A stretch of 13,918 bases of DNA from Bacteroidota bacterium. Lineage in GTDB: Bacteria > Bacteroidota > Bacteroidia > Flavobacteriales > Weeksellaceae. The translations under genes were made by a program, and so were the position numbers. The notes under the pieces are model-generated. The model worked only from the letters and a program-made list of their open reading frames with translations, was not told where the DNA came from and made no database searches. Every line of letters begins with the position of its first letter. Position 1 is the first letter of the stretch. The stretch covers positions 1-13,918 of the forward strand of contig JAEZYN010000133.1 in NCBI GenBank assembly GCA_023419095.1, written 5' to 3'. Positions 7,306 through 13,636 of the stretch are shown here, in pieces.

Positions 7306-7911
7306 CTATCCTAAGACCGTAACCGAGTTCTGAAGCATTTCGTAAATGGCGTCCCGGCCGTTTTCGGGTTTCACATTCACCGCACGGGTTCCGTTGAAGT
7401 GCAGGCAGGTAATGTATCCAAGCTGAACCGCATCGAGGCAGGTAAATTTCACGCAGTAATCCAGTGCCAGACCTACTATTTCGACAAGTTGGATATCGTG
7501 ATATTTCAGGAAATCATCCAAACCGGTTTTCACGAAATGGTTGTTGTCCTGAAAACCGCTGTAGCTGTCTACATCGCTGTTTTTTCCTTTTTGTATAATG
7601 TGCGTGGCTTTGCTTATGTTGAGGTCTTTGTGAAATTCTGCGCCGACACTTCCCTGAACGCAGTGGTCTGGCCACATAAACTGCGGAATTCCGTTGAGCG
7701 TGATGGTGTCGCCCACTTTTCGTCCGTTATTTGAAGCAAAACTTTTATGGTCTGCAGGATGCCAGTCCTGGGTTAATACAATTTGATCGTACTCGTTTTC
7801 TTGCATCAACAGGTTGATGTATGGAATGATTTCCTGTGCGCCCGGAACAGCCAGTGCGCCGCCTTCGCAAAAATCGTTTTGAACATCGACGATGATCAGT
7901 GCTTTTTTCAT
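7306..7911 (-). CDS. pncA: Nicotinamidase/pyrazinamidase
   Basis: The 201-residue isochorismatase-fold hydrolase deamidates nicotinamide to nicotinic acid in the cytosol, feeding NAD+ salvage. The family residues are all visible: catalytic Asp9 (IIVDVQNDF), metal ligands Asp49, His51 and His55 (QDWHPADH), catalytic Lys108 in 'IIQKGKNSDVDSYSGF', the cis-peptide/oxyanion region and nucleophile Cys153 in 'VGLALDYCVKFTCLDAVQLG'. Length matches the E. coli-type enzyme (about 213). The start is the first Met before the first strand. It is convergent with the receptor remnant and divergent from the bacillithiol operon, sharing a 129-base intergenic region. The gene is intact. Confidence 0.95.
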   Translation of the reverse strand: MKKALIIVDVQNDFCEGGALAVPGAQEIIPYINLLMQENEYDQIVLTQDWHPADHKSFASNNGRKVGDTITLNGIPQFMWPDHCVQGSVGAEFHKDLNISKATHIIQKGKNSDVDSYSGFQDNNHFVKTGLDDFLKYHDIQLVEIVGLALDYCVKFTCLDAVQLGYITCLHFNGTRAVNVKPENGRDAIYEMLQNSVTVLG

Positions 7912-7969
7912 ACCTAAATTCTTTTATTATGTAAAATAACCGTTGTAGGGTATACTTTTTAAATATTAA

Positions 7970-7991
7970 ATTTACCGTAGTAATGGCAAAT
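7970..7991. promoter_or_regulatory. Imperfect 22-bp palindrome, possible regulator site
   Basis: The arms ATTTACC (7970-7976) and GGCAAAT (7985-7991) are complementary at 6 of 7 positions around an 8-base spacer. The 22-bp span matches the footprint of Crp/Fnr-type dimers. It lies between pncA and the operon that encodes a Crp/Fnr-family protein, so autoregulation is possible. No known consensus is matched. Confidence 0.25.
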
Positions 7992-8040
7992 GTTCAGCCA
8001 ACCGGCATAGTGCGACAAATCGTCAACAAATTCTGAAAAA

Positions 8041-8580
8041 ATGGATCCTTTAGAAAATAAAAAATACCCACTCGGCAGATTTCGCCAGCCTGAAACCGTT
8101 TCAGATCTGGACCTGGAAGAGCATATTGAAACCATCAAAAAGTTTCCTGATAAGCTGAGATGTACGTTAAAAACATTTTCCGAGGAAATGCTTGATACGC
8201 AATACCGGAGCGGTGGCTGGACAGTGCGGCAGCTGATAAATCATCTCGCCGACAGCCACATGCACAGTTTTTGCCGGTTCAAACTGGCAGTCACAGAAGA
8301 CAATCCGACCATAAAACCCTACGACGAGGCTAAATGGGCCGAACTTCAGGATAGCCGTTGCGAACCTGTGAAAGGCGCGCTCACTTTGCTTGAAGGATTG
8401 CACTGTCGCTGGGCACATTTACTCAAAACCATGACTAACAGGGATTTCGATCGCACATTCTACCATCCGGAACAGAACATGAAGATCGTACTGCGGGAGA
8501 GTCTTGCTTTTTATGCCTGGCACTGCAATCATCATTTTGCGCAGATTTCTGCTTTAATGAAAGAGAAAGCCTGGGCATGA
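8041..8580 (+). CDS. YfiT-type bacillithiol transferase (DinB superfamily)
   Basis: The 179-residue protein resembles Bacillus YfiT in length and order. It opens with the family's 'YPLGRF..P' stretch (residues 9-17, YPLGRFRQP) and carries 'GGWTVRQLINHLADSHMHSF' (58-77) and 'AWHCNHHFAQI' (159-169). His68, His161 and His165 are placed like the metal-binding His triad of YfiT. Family members are metal-dependent S-transferases that join bacillithiol to electrophiles, or related hydrolases, in the cytosol. It is first in an operon: its TGA overlaps the next ATG (ATGA at 8577-8580). The start is chosen because the family N-terminus begins there and the AT-rich leader has no Shine-Dalgarno sequence, as is usual in Bacteroidota. 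The substrate is unknown. Confidence 0.88.
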   Translation: MDPLENKKYPLGRFRQPETVSDLDLEEHIETIKKFPDKLRCTLKTFSEEMLDTQYRSGGWTVRQLINHLADSHMHSFCRFKLAVTEDNPTIKPYDEAKWAELQDSRCEPVKGALTLLEGLHCRWAHLLKTMTNRDFDRTFYHPEQNMKIVLRESLAFYAWHCNHHFAQISALMKEKAWA

Positions 8581-9035
8581 GACATAGCTTGAGCAATCCT
8601 GAAGATGTAGCAGAAATAAAACGCAGGTTAAACCAAGTTACTGAAGAGTCCCCGCGAAAATGGGGCCAAATGGACAGTGCACAGATGTTGCGGCATTGCG
8701 ACAAAATATTGCAGGTCGGACTGCAGAAAGTGGTGTTGCCCGAACCTCATTTTATTTTTAAATGTGTTGGCATCTGTACCAAAATAACAATGAAAGTCTG
8801 TAACCACGGCATTCCGCCGAACATGCCGACTTTTGACGTGGTGAAATTAAAAGAAAATTGTAATTTTGAGAGGGCGAAGGCAAATTTACTGATGACTTTT
8901 GACGAGTTTCTGCATGCTTTGGAAGCTGATACTTTGCTCGAGAGGCATGTTCTTTTCGGTAAAATGTCGCAGCATGACTGGGCTTTCCTGCAATACAAAC
9001 ATTTAAATCATCATCTTAAACAATTTGGAGTATGA
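8577..9035 (+). CDS. DUF1569 domain protein
   Basis: The 152-residue cytosolic protein shows the DUF1569 pattern: 'RLNQVTEESPRKWGQMDSAQMLRHCDKIL' near residues 17-45, a Phe/Lys-rich middle and 'HVLFGKMSQHDWAFLQYKHLNHHLKQFG' at the end. DUF1569 belongs to the DinB/YfiT-like four-helix group. His40, and the C-terminal His residues (HDW and HLNHH), could make a metal site like that of YfiT. The activity is unknown. Start and stop both overlap the neighbours by ATGA (8577-8580 and 9032-9035), so it is translationally coupled between a bacillithiol transferase and a bacilliredoxin. This makes a bacillithiol-linked role the best guess. Confidence 0.82.
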   Translation: MRHSLSNPEDVAEIKRRLNQVTEESPRKWGQMDSAQMLRHCDKILQVGLQKVVLPEPHFIFKCVGICTKITMKVCNHGIPPNMPTFDVVKLKENCNFERAKANLLMTFDEFLHALEADTLLERHVLFGKMSQHDWAFLQYKHLNHHLKQFGV

Positions 9036-9406
9036 GTTTTTTAGATAAAATTTTAGGCAAAACATCCACACCGGAATCTTCACCGGACTTTTGGAAATAC
9101 ATTGAATCAGAAGCAGATCTTGAAAAGGCAATTGCTGAATCTTCCGAACGGAAAGTGGCGATTTTTAAACATTCCACACGTTGCCATATCAGCAAAACGG
9201 TCCTCAGAAATTTTGAAAGGGAAGTGCAGGAATCACCAGCCGATGTTTCTTATTATTTTCTTGATTTGCTGGAGTACAGACCTGTTTCAAACAAAATTGA
9301 GCATGACCTTGATGTTGTGCACCAAAGCCCTCAGCTCATCGTGCTGAAAGACGGCAGGGCAGTAAACAACATGTCTCACCAGGGTATTTCCATAAAGGGA
9401 ATTTAA
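9032..9406 (+). CDS. ytxJ: YtxJ-type monothiol bacilliredoxin
   Basis: The 124-residue thioredoxin-fold protein has the YtxJ/DUF2847 pattern: 'AIFKHSTRCHISKTVL' with the single reactive Cys51, 'YYFLDLLEYRPVSNKI', a strand with the cis-Pro motif in 'VVHQSPQLIVLKDGRAV', and the closing 'HQGISI'. Related B. subtilis proteins remove bacillithiol from modified protein cysteines. The active site here is TRCHIS where TRCPIS or TRCSIS is more usual. The ATG overlaps the preceding stop, and the Crp-family gene follows after 18 bases. The gene is intact and the product is cytosolic. Confidence 0.9.
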   Translation: MSFLDKILGKTSTPESSPDFWKYIESEADLEKAIAESSERKVAIFKHSTRCHISKTVLRNFEREVQESPADVSYYFLDLLEYRPVSNKIEHDLDVVHQSPQLIVLKDGRAVNNMSHQGISIKGI

Positions 9407-9424
9407 AATCACCGACACATAACT

Positions 9425-10015
9425 ATGGAAAATATTCAGGCTTACCTCTCTGAGGTTCTGCAAATGCCGGGAGACGCCATCAACCTGTGCAGCTCGTTTT
9501 ATGTGCCGATAACAGTAAATAAAAACGAGTTACTACTGCGTGCGGGTGAGGTGTGCAAAGGAACGTATTTTGTGGAAAAAGGCTTGCTGCGGATGTATTC
9601 AATCGACAAAAACGGCAAGGAGCATATCATACAGTTTGCGCCTGAGAAATGGCTGATATCAGACCGAAGTTCACTTTATTTTAACGAAAAGTCCGATTAT
9701 TATATAGAAGCGGTGGAGGAGAGCCAGGTGCTTATTTTAGATGCTGATTTTTTTACCAACATCAATTTACATTTTCCGAACACGTCAGAAAACAATGATT
9801 TGCTTTTGCAAAAACATATCCGGAATCTGCAAAACCGCGTCAATTCGCTGCTTTCGGATACGGCGGAAGAGCGCTATCTTGATTTCATCAGAATGTATCC
9901 CGATATTTTGCAACGTGTGCCGCAGTGGATGGTGGCGTCTTATCTTGGCATAACTCCCGAGAGCCTGAGCCGTGTGAGGAAAGAACTGGCGAGGAAAAAT
10001 TTTCAGCCGTCATAA
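9425..10015 (+). CDS. Crp/Fnr-family transcriptional regulator
   Basis: The 196-residue protein has an N-terminal cyclic-nucleotide-type beta-roll (about 20-110, 'LLRAGEVCKGTYFVEKGLLRMYSI') and a long dimerisation helix (about 120-145). A C-terminal winged helix-turn-helix follows (about 155-190, 'VPQWMVASYLGITPESLSRVRKEL'). The phosphate-binding cassette of cAMP-binding members (GE..L....R.A) is not evident: the corresponding part reads 'APEKWLISDRSSLYFNEKS'. It may therefore sense something else or nothing. No four-Cys Fe-S motif of FNR is present. It is the last gene of the bacillithiol operon and probably regulates it or a related stress response; a palindrome at 7970-7991 is a candidate site. 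Confidence 0.9.
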   Translation: MENIQAYLSEVLQMPGDAINLCSSFYVPITVNKNELLLRAGEVCKGTYFVEKGLLRMYSIDKNGKEHIIQFAPEKWLISDRSSLYFNEKSDYYIEAVEESQVLILDADFFTNINLHFPNTSENNDLLLQKHIRNLQNRVNSLLSDTAEERYLDFIRMYPDILQRVPQWMVASYLGITPESLSRVRKELARKNFQPS

Positions 10016-10050
10016 AAAAAAGGAACTCGCGAGAGTTCCTTTCTGTTTTT
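10014..10050. terminator. Bidirectional terminator between the Crp operon and the sigma gene
   Basis: The arms aggaactc (10021-10028) and gagttcct (10033-10040) form a perfect 8-bp stem with the loop gcga. Seven A precede and a T-rich run follows, so it can stop transcription from both converging genes. Confidence 0.88.
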
Positions 10051-10058
10051 AATTCCAA

Positions 10059-10925
10059 TTATTTACCAAGATACGATTTCAAAATCTTGCTTCTGGTATT
10101 ATGTTTTAATCTTTTTATGGCTTTTTCCTTGATCTGGCGAACACGTTCGCGTGTAAGATCAAAAGTTTCACCAATTTCTTCCAAAGTCATCGGATGTTTG
10201 CCGTTCAAACCGAAATAGAGCCTTACCAAATCAGCCTCGCGCGGCGTCAATGTCTGTAACGCCCGCTCAATCTCGATCTGAAGAGATTCGAGCATGAGCT
10301 CTTTATCAGGACTCGGCGATTCACCTGAACGCAGAACGTCATAAAGGTTAGAATCTTCACCTTCTACCAACGGCGCGTCCATCGAAAGGTGACGGCCGGA
10401 GTTTTTCATCGATTCCTTAATATCATCCTCACTCATATCCAACACTTCGGCAAGTTCTTCCGGTGATGGAGGTCTTTCGTTTTCCTGCTCAAGGTGCGCG
10501 TAGGCTTTGTTGATTTTGTTGATGGAACCGATTTTGTTCAGGGGAAGCCTTACAATTCTCGACTGTTCGGCCAATGCCTGCAAAATCGACTGGCGGATCC
10601 ACCAAACAGCGTAGGAGATAAATTTAAAACCTCTTGTTTCATCATATCTTTTCGCGGCCTTCATCAAACCGAGATTTCCTTCATTAATCAGATCGGGCAG
10701 TGACAGACCCTGGTTTTGATATTGTTTCGAAACTGAAACCACAAAACGAAGGTTTGCTTTTATCAGTTTCTCAAGCGCCACGCGGTCACCGGCGCGAATT
10801 TTCTGGGCAAGTTCTACCTCTTCGTCTGCGGTGATCAGATCTACTTTACCGATTTCCTGCAAATACTTGTCCAGGGAAGCGGTTTCCCGGTTGGTAACCT
10901 GCTTTGTAATTTTTAGCTGTCTCAT
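10059..10925 (-). CDS. rpoD: Primary RNA polymerase sigma factor (sigma-70/SigA)
   Basis: The 288-residue sigma factor begins at region 1.2 ('TASLDKYLQEIGKVDLITADEEVELAQKI') and lacks region 1.1, as Bacteroidota primary sigmas do. Region 2 contains 'ANLRFVVSVSKQYQNQGLSLPDLINEGNLGL' and the DNA-melting helix 'GFKFISYAVWWIRQSI'. Region 3 follows ('LPLNKIGSINKINKAYAHLEQ'), and region 4 has the helix-turn-helix 'TLEEIGETFDLTRERVRQIKEKAIKRL'. It directs RNA polymerase to housekeeping TTG/TAnnTTTG promoters. The start MRQLKITKQVTNRE at 10925 is the conserved family start; six further upstream codons (from 10943) are open but unlikely to be translated. It is transcribed alone, with terminators on both sides. 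Confidence 0.95.
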   Translation of the reverse strand: MRQLKITKQVTNRETASLDKYLQEIGKVDLITADEEVELAQKIRAGDRVALEKLIKANLRFVVSVSKQYQNQGLSLPDLINEGNLGLMKAAKRYDETRGFKFISYAVWWIRQSILQALAEQSRIVRLPLNKIGSINKINKAYAHLEQENERPPSPEELAEVLDMSEDDIKESMKNSGRHLSMDAPLVEGEDSNLYDVLRSGESPSPDKELMLESLQIEIERALQTLTPREADLVRLYFGLNGKHPMTLEEIGETFDLTRERVRQIKEKAIKRLKHNTRSKILKSYLGK

Positions 10926-10963
10926 CTTATTTCTGTAGCACATCCACTTTAGGACTGCAATCT

Positions 10964-10994
10964 ATTATACGTCGCGTTATAAGGAAAGGTTACA
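10964..10994 (-). promoter_or_regulatory. Candidate ECF-sigma-like promoter upstream of rpoD
   Basis: On the - strand TGTAACC (10994-10988) and CGTATAAT (10971-10964) are separated so that 17 bases lie between GTAAC and CGT. An AAC-type -35 and CGT-type -10 at 16-17 bases is the usual geometry for ECF (group 4) sigma factors. The second element also contains TATAAT. It ends about 38 bases before the sigma gene start. Confidence 0.4.
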
Positions 10995-11000
10995 AAAAAT

Positions 11001-11034
11001 AAAAAACTCATTCTGTTCTTCACAGAATGAGTTT
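11001..11034 (-). terminator. Terminator after the T9SS beta-helix gene
   Basis: A perfect 13-bp stem (arms 11004-11016 and 11022-11034, core actcattctgt) encloses a 5-base loop. On the - strand a T-rich run follows. It lies 23 bases beyond the stop codon and isolates this gene from the sigma gene. Confidence 0.88.
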
Positions 11035-11057
11035 AAAAAAATCAATAAGAGTGTCAA

Positions 11058-12521
11058 TTATTTAATGATTAATTTAGTTGTTTGGCTCTTTCCTCCGGAA
11101 ATAATCTGCAGCATATATACGCCGGTTTTCGCGTTGATTGATACCGTATTTTTGCCTTTTGCAACAGTACCGCTATAGATTTTTCTTCCGCTCATGTCTG
11201 AAATTAAAATTTCTCCTTTTGCGGAAGCATCGAGTGCAAAGTTTCCGTTGCTTGGGTTTGGATAAATTTTTTCGATCAGCTGCGCCGCATTTGCCGTTGC
11301 CAAAGGTTCTGCACATAAAAAGGGTTTATAATCTACCAGACCTTTTGTCACGTCATCTGCGTTATGAAAAATTACTTCTTCTACTATGGCTTCAGTGGAT
11401 AATTCACCTTCTCTCCAGCAGTTGTTCTCCGCGCTGATGGGATTTGCCGTGTTATTGTAAAGTGCATAGATCTGCCCGCCGTTTCCGTTGTTTGCAAAAA
11501 TATTCTGACCTAAACTGCCCAGTGTCCCGCCACCAAGATCAGCACGAGCGGTGCCGATGATGGTGATGCCCCAAAGACTGCCCCGGATAATGTTTTTTTC
11601 GATTTTGATCGCCATCTCCTGACTTCCGCTGCCGGAAAGTGAGATGCCACTGCCTCCGTTGTTCGGATTTGGTTCTGTATTGTTATCTGTGAGGATGTTA
11701 TTTGAAATTGAACCTGAAGAATTATTGCCGGCTACTGTGATTCCGTAGCGGTTATCTTTAATGATATTTCCTTCAATCACCGGGTGATTTTCAACGCCAA
11801 GCAGCGTGGAAACTGAAACTCCGCCTACGCGCGTCAGCGTCCGGTCACCAATAATAGTATTATTTAGGATTCTTGTTGTGCCAGTTCCACTGGGTCCCAT
11901 GTTGATCTGCGGGCGGTTCGAATTTCCCTTGGTATTACCGTAAAGATAGTTGCCGGTAAATTCAAGCGCGACAGACTGGTTGGCACCGGATCCTACAGCA
12001 GGCAGTTCATTTTCGAGGAACTGAGAGTTGCGAATTATCGGGTTTCCGGTAGAAAAATTAATTGATGCGCCAGTAACAAGGCCGGATTTAAAATATCTCA
12101 CGGTAGAGTTTTCCATCAGAAAATTTCCTGTAAGTGCCTGAATACCACCTCCATATTCGAAAACAGTATTTTTAATGATAACATTTGCTGTAGATTCCAG
12201 CCTGATTCCTTTAAAGATATTGGCAGGATCTGTGGCTGTAATCAACAGATCTGTCGCGGTAGTGTCGTAGTTTCCCGCAATGTTCAGCTGAATACCGCTG
12301 TCAATTTTCAAAGTGGTGTTTTCGTCCATCATCAGGGCATCACCTTCCGATATAGTAATGTTTGACGTCATCTGATAGCCTGCTCCTGTGTTCACCAAAA
12401 CAGTAGGTGCCGCAGCAGAAAGTGAGGACAGATTGTACGTTACGCCGGTACCCGGACTTATAAACTGAGAAAACGCAAATGCCGAAAGCATTGTGGAGAA
12501 TAGAATAGAAATCTTCTTCAT
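11058..12521 (-). CDS. Secreted T9SS protein with parallel beta-helix repeats
   Basis: From the start at 12521 (MKKISILFSTMLSAFAFSQ, a clear signal peptide) the protein is 487 residues. The body is a right-handed parallel beta-helix built from short repeats such as 'NVIIKNTVFEYGG', 'NFLMENSTVRYF', 'NPIIRNSQFLENE', 'RILNNTIIGDR', 'PVIEGNIIKDNRYG', 'SGSISNNILTDNN' and 'AMKIEKNIIRGSLWG'. About the last 80 residues are a type A T9SS sorting domain ('IEKIYPNPSNGNFALDA' to 'GVYMLQIISGGKSQTTKLIIK'). It should be exported by Sec, cross the outer membrane by T9SS and be released or anchored to the surface. An open frame extends 41 codons further upstream (to 12644) but would bury the signal peptide and cross the promoter. 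The substrate is unknown; beta-helix proteins often bind or cut polysaccharides, but no catalytic site is evident. Confidence 0.92.
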   Translation of the reverse strand: MKKISILFSTMLSAFAFSQFISPGTGVTYNLSSLSAAAPTVLVNTGAGYQMTSNITISEGDALMMDENTTLKIDSGIQLNIAGNYDTTATDLLITATDPANIFKGIRLESTANVIIKNTVFEYGGGIQALTGNFLMENSTVRYFKSGLVTGASINFSTGNPIIRNSQFLENELPAVGSGANQSVALEFTGNYLYGNTKGNSNRPQINMGPSGTGTTRILNNTIIGDRTLTRVGGVSVSTLLGVENHPVIEGNIIKDNRYGITVAGNNSSGSISNNILTDNNTEPNPNNGGSGISLSGSGSQEMAIKIEKNIIRGSLWGITIIGTARADLGGGTLGSLGQNIFANNGNGGQIYALYNNTANPISAENNCWREGELSTEAIVEEVIFHNADDVTKGLVDYKPFLCAEPLATANAAQLIEKIYPNPSNGNFALDASAKGEILISDMSGRKIYSGTVAKGKNTVSINAKTGVYMLQIISGGKSQTTKLIIK

Positions 12522-12538
12522 TATAAAAATAGTTTTTT

Positions 12539-12546
12539 CAAAGTTA
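12539..12546 (-). promoter_or_regulatory. Candidate -7 box of the T9SS gene
   Basis: The - strand reads TAACTTTG, an exact TAnnTTTG match ending 17 bases before the chosen start codon. This supports the start at 12521 over the longer frame. The -33 element is weak (no TTG at standard spacing). Confidence 0.45.
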
Positions 12547-12600
12547 CTAATATATAAAGAAAACCTTATGCTGCGAATGTTAACTAAAGCTTTAAAATCA

Positions 12601-12608
12601 TACTTTTG
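12601..12608 (+). promoter_or_regulatory. Candidate -7 box of the aldo/keto reductase gene
   Basis: TACTTTTG matches TAnnTTTG exactly and ends 20 bases before the start codon at 12629. It is divergent from the box at 12539-12546. No good -33 TTG is seen at 17-23 bases upstream. Confidence 0.45.
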
Positions 12609-12628
12609 AAAATAAAATTTAGGTTTAA

Positions 12629-13492
12629 ATGCAATTTTCACCACTTATTGTCGGCACCATGCGCTGGGGAACTTGGGGCGCCAATCATTCCGAAAAACAG
12701 GTTCAGCATTTACTTGAAACTGCTTTTGCTGAAGGCCTGACAACTTTTGATCATGCGGATATTTACGGTGATTATACGGGTGAAAAATTGTTTGGAAACG
12801 CGTTTCAGATTTCTTCGGTTCCGCGCGACTCTATACAGCTGATTACAAAATGCGGAATTGAAATGCCATGTGAAAACCGACCATTCAAAATAAAATCTTA
12901 CAATTATTCACAGGAATATATTGTAAAGTCCGTTGAAAACAGCCTTCGAAATTTAAGGACCGACTATCTGGATCTTTTGTTGCTGCACCGCCCGTCGCCT
13001 CTGATGAACCCGGTTGAAATCGCGGAATCTTTTGAAAAATTAAAAAATGATGGAAAGGTTAGACATTTCGGCGTGTCCAATTTTTCAGCTTCACAGTTTG
13101 AAATGATCGACAACGTTTTCCCACTTGTTACCAATCAGATCGAGATTTCGCTCAACCATACAAAAGCTTTTTACGACGGTACTTTGGATCAGCTCATGAA
13201 GAAGAAACTTCGTCCGATGGCTTGGTCGGTGATGGGAAAATATTTCTCTGAAGTTTCGGAGCAAAACTTACGGATCAAAAAAGTTTTAGAAAAAATGACT
13301 TCAAAATATGATGCCAGCGAAAATCAGCTGCTACTGGCATTTATATTGAAGCATCCGGCAAAAATCCTTCCCATAATCGGTACGTCGAATGCCGAAACGC
13401 TGGTGAAACTAAGCAAAAGTTTGCACATCAGCTTATCGCGCGAAGACTGGTTCAAACTTCTGCAAGCATCGCGCGGCACCGAGGTGGAATAA
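12629..13492 (+). CDS. Aldo/keto reductase (YdhF-like)
   Basis: The 287-residue protein is a TIM-barrel NADPH-dependent oxidoreductase of the aldo/keto reductase superfamily, close to the YdhF-like group. The catalytic tetrad is visible: Asp41 and Tyr46 in 'TTFDHADIYGDY', Lys74 in 'QLITKCGIE', and His120 in 'DYLDLLLLHRPSPL'. Further family features are 'GKVRHFGVSNFSASQFEM' and the cofactor end 'ILPIIGTSNAETLVKLSKS'. Members reduce small aldehydes or ketones in the cytosol; the physiological substrate cannot be told. It is transcribed alone, divergent from the T9SS gene. No hairpin terminator is obvious behind it, only an A-rich stretch at 13493-13506. Confidence 0.93.
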   Translation: MQFSPLIVGTMRWGTWGANHSEKQVQHLLETAFAEGLTTFDHADIYGDYTGEKLFGNAFQISSVPRDSIQLITKCGIEMPCENRPFKIKSYNYSQEYIVKSVENSLRNLRTDYLDLLLLHRPSPLMNPVEIAESFEKLKNDGKVRHFGVSNFSASQFEMIDNVFPLVTNQIEISLNHTKAFYDGTLDQLMKKKLRPMAWSVMGKYFSEVSEQNLRIKKVLEKMTSKYDASENQLLLAFILKHPAKILPIIGTSNAETLVKLSKSLHISLSREDWFKLLQASRGTEVE

Positions 13493-13560
13493 AATATAAA
13501 AAAAAACTGTTTATTTAATATTTATTGTATCTTGCAGCCGTTTTTATATCCGAATTCACT

Positions 13561-13590
13561 ATGTTCATCATCGCTGAATTTCTTTTATAA
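13561..13590 (+). CDS. Possible 9-codon leader ORF before the RRM gene
   Basis: ATG at 13561 opens a frame MFIIAEFLL ending in TAA at 13588-13590, within the presumed leader of the RRM gene and 35 bases before its start. Its first eleven bases are the complement of the RRM start region. It is too short to judge by coding signal, so it may be fortuitous. Confidence 0.25.
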   Translation: MFIIAEFLL

Positions 13591-13636
13591 TTTCAACAAA
13601 GTATTAATTTTTTTAATTTTTTTTTATGATGAACAT
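13561..13636 (+). promoter_or_regulatory. Leader inverted repeat sequestering the RRM start codon
   Basis: ATGTTCATCAT at 13561-13571 is the perfect reverse complement of ATGATGAACAT at 13626-13636, which contains both possible start codons of the RRM gene. In RNA this would form an 11-bp stem closing a 54-base A/U-rich loop. The loop itself has a weak inner hairpin (tgaatt near 13575 with aatttca near 13590). Such a fold could block initiation. Function is inferred. Confidence 0.45.

Noticed and set aside
10926..10943. Six extra codons at the start of the sigma factor (MCYRNK)
   Set aside because: Bacteroidota primary sigma factors begin at MRQLKI, and the extra residues are not family-like.
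12522..12644. 41-codon N-terminal extension of the T9SS beta-helix protein
   Set aside because: It would place residues in front of a textbook signal peptide and crosses the TAACTTTG box and the divergent gene's start.
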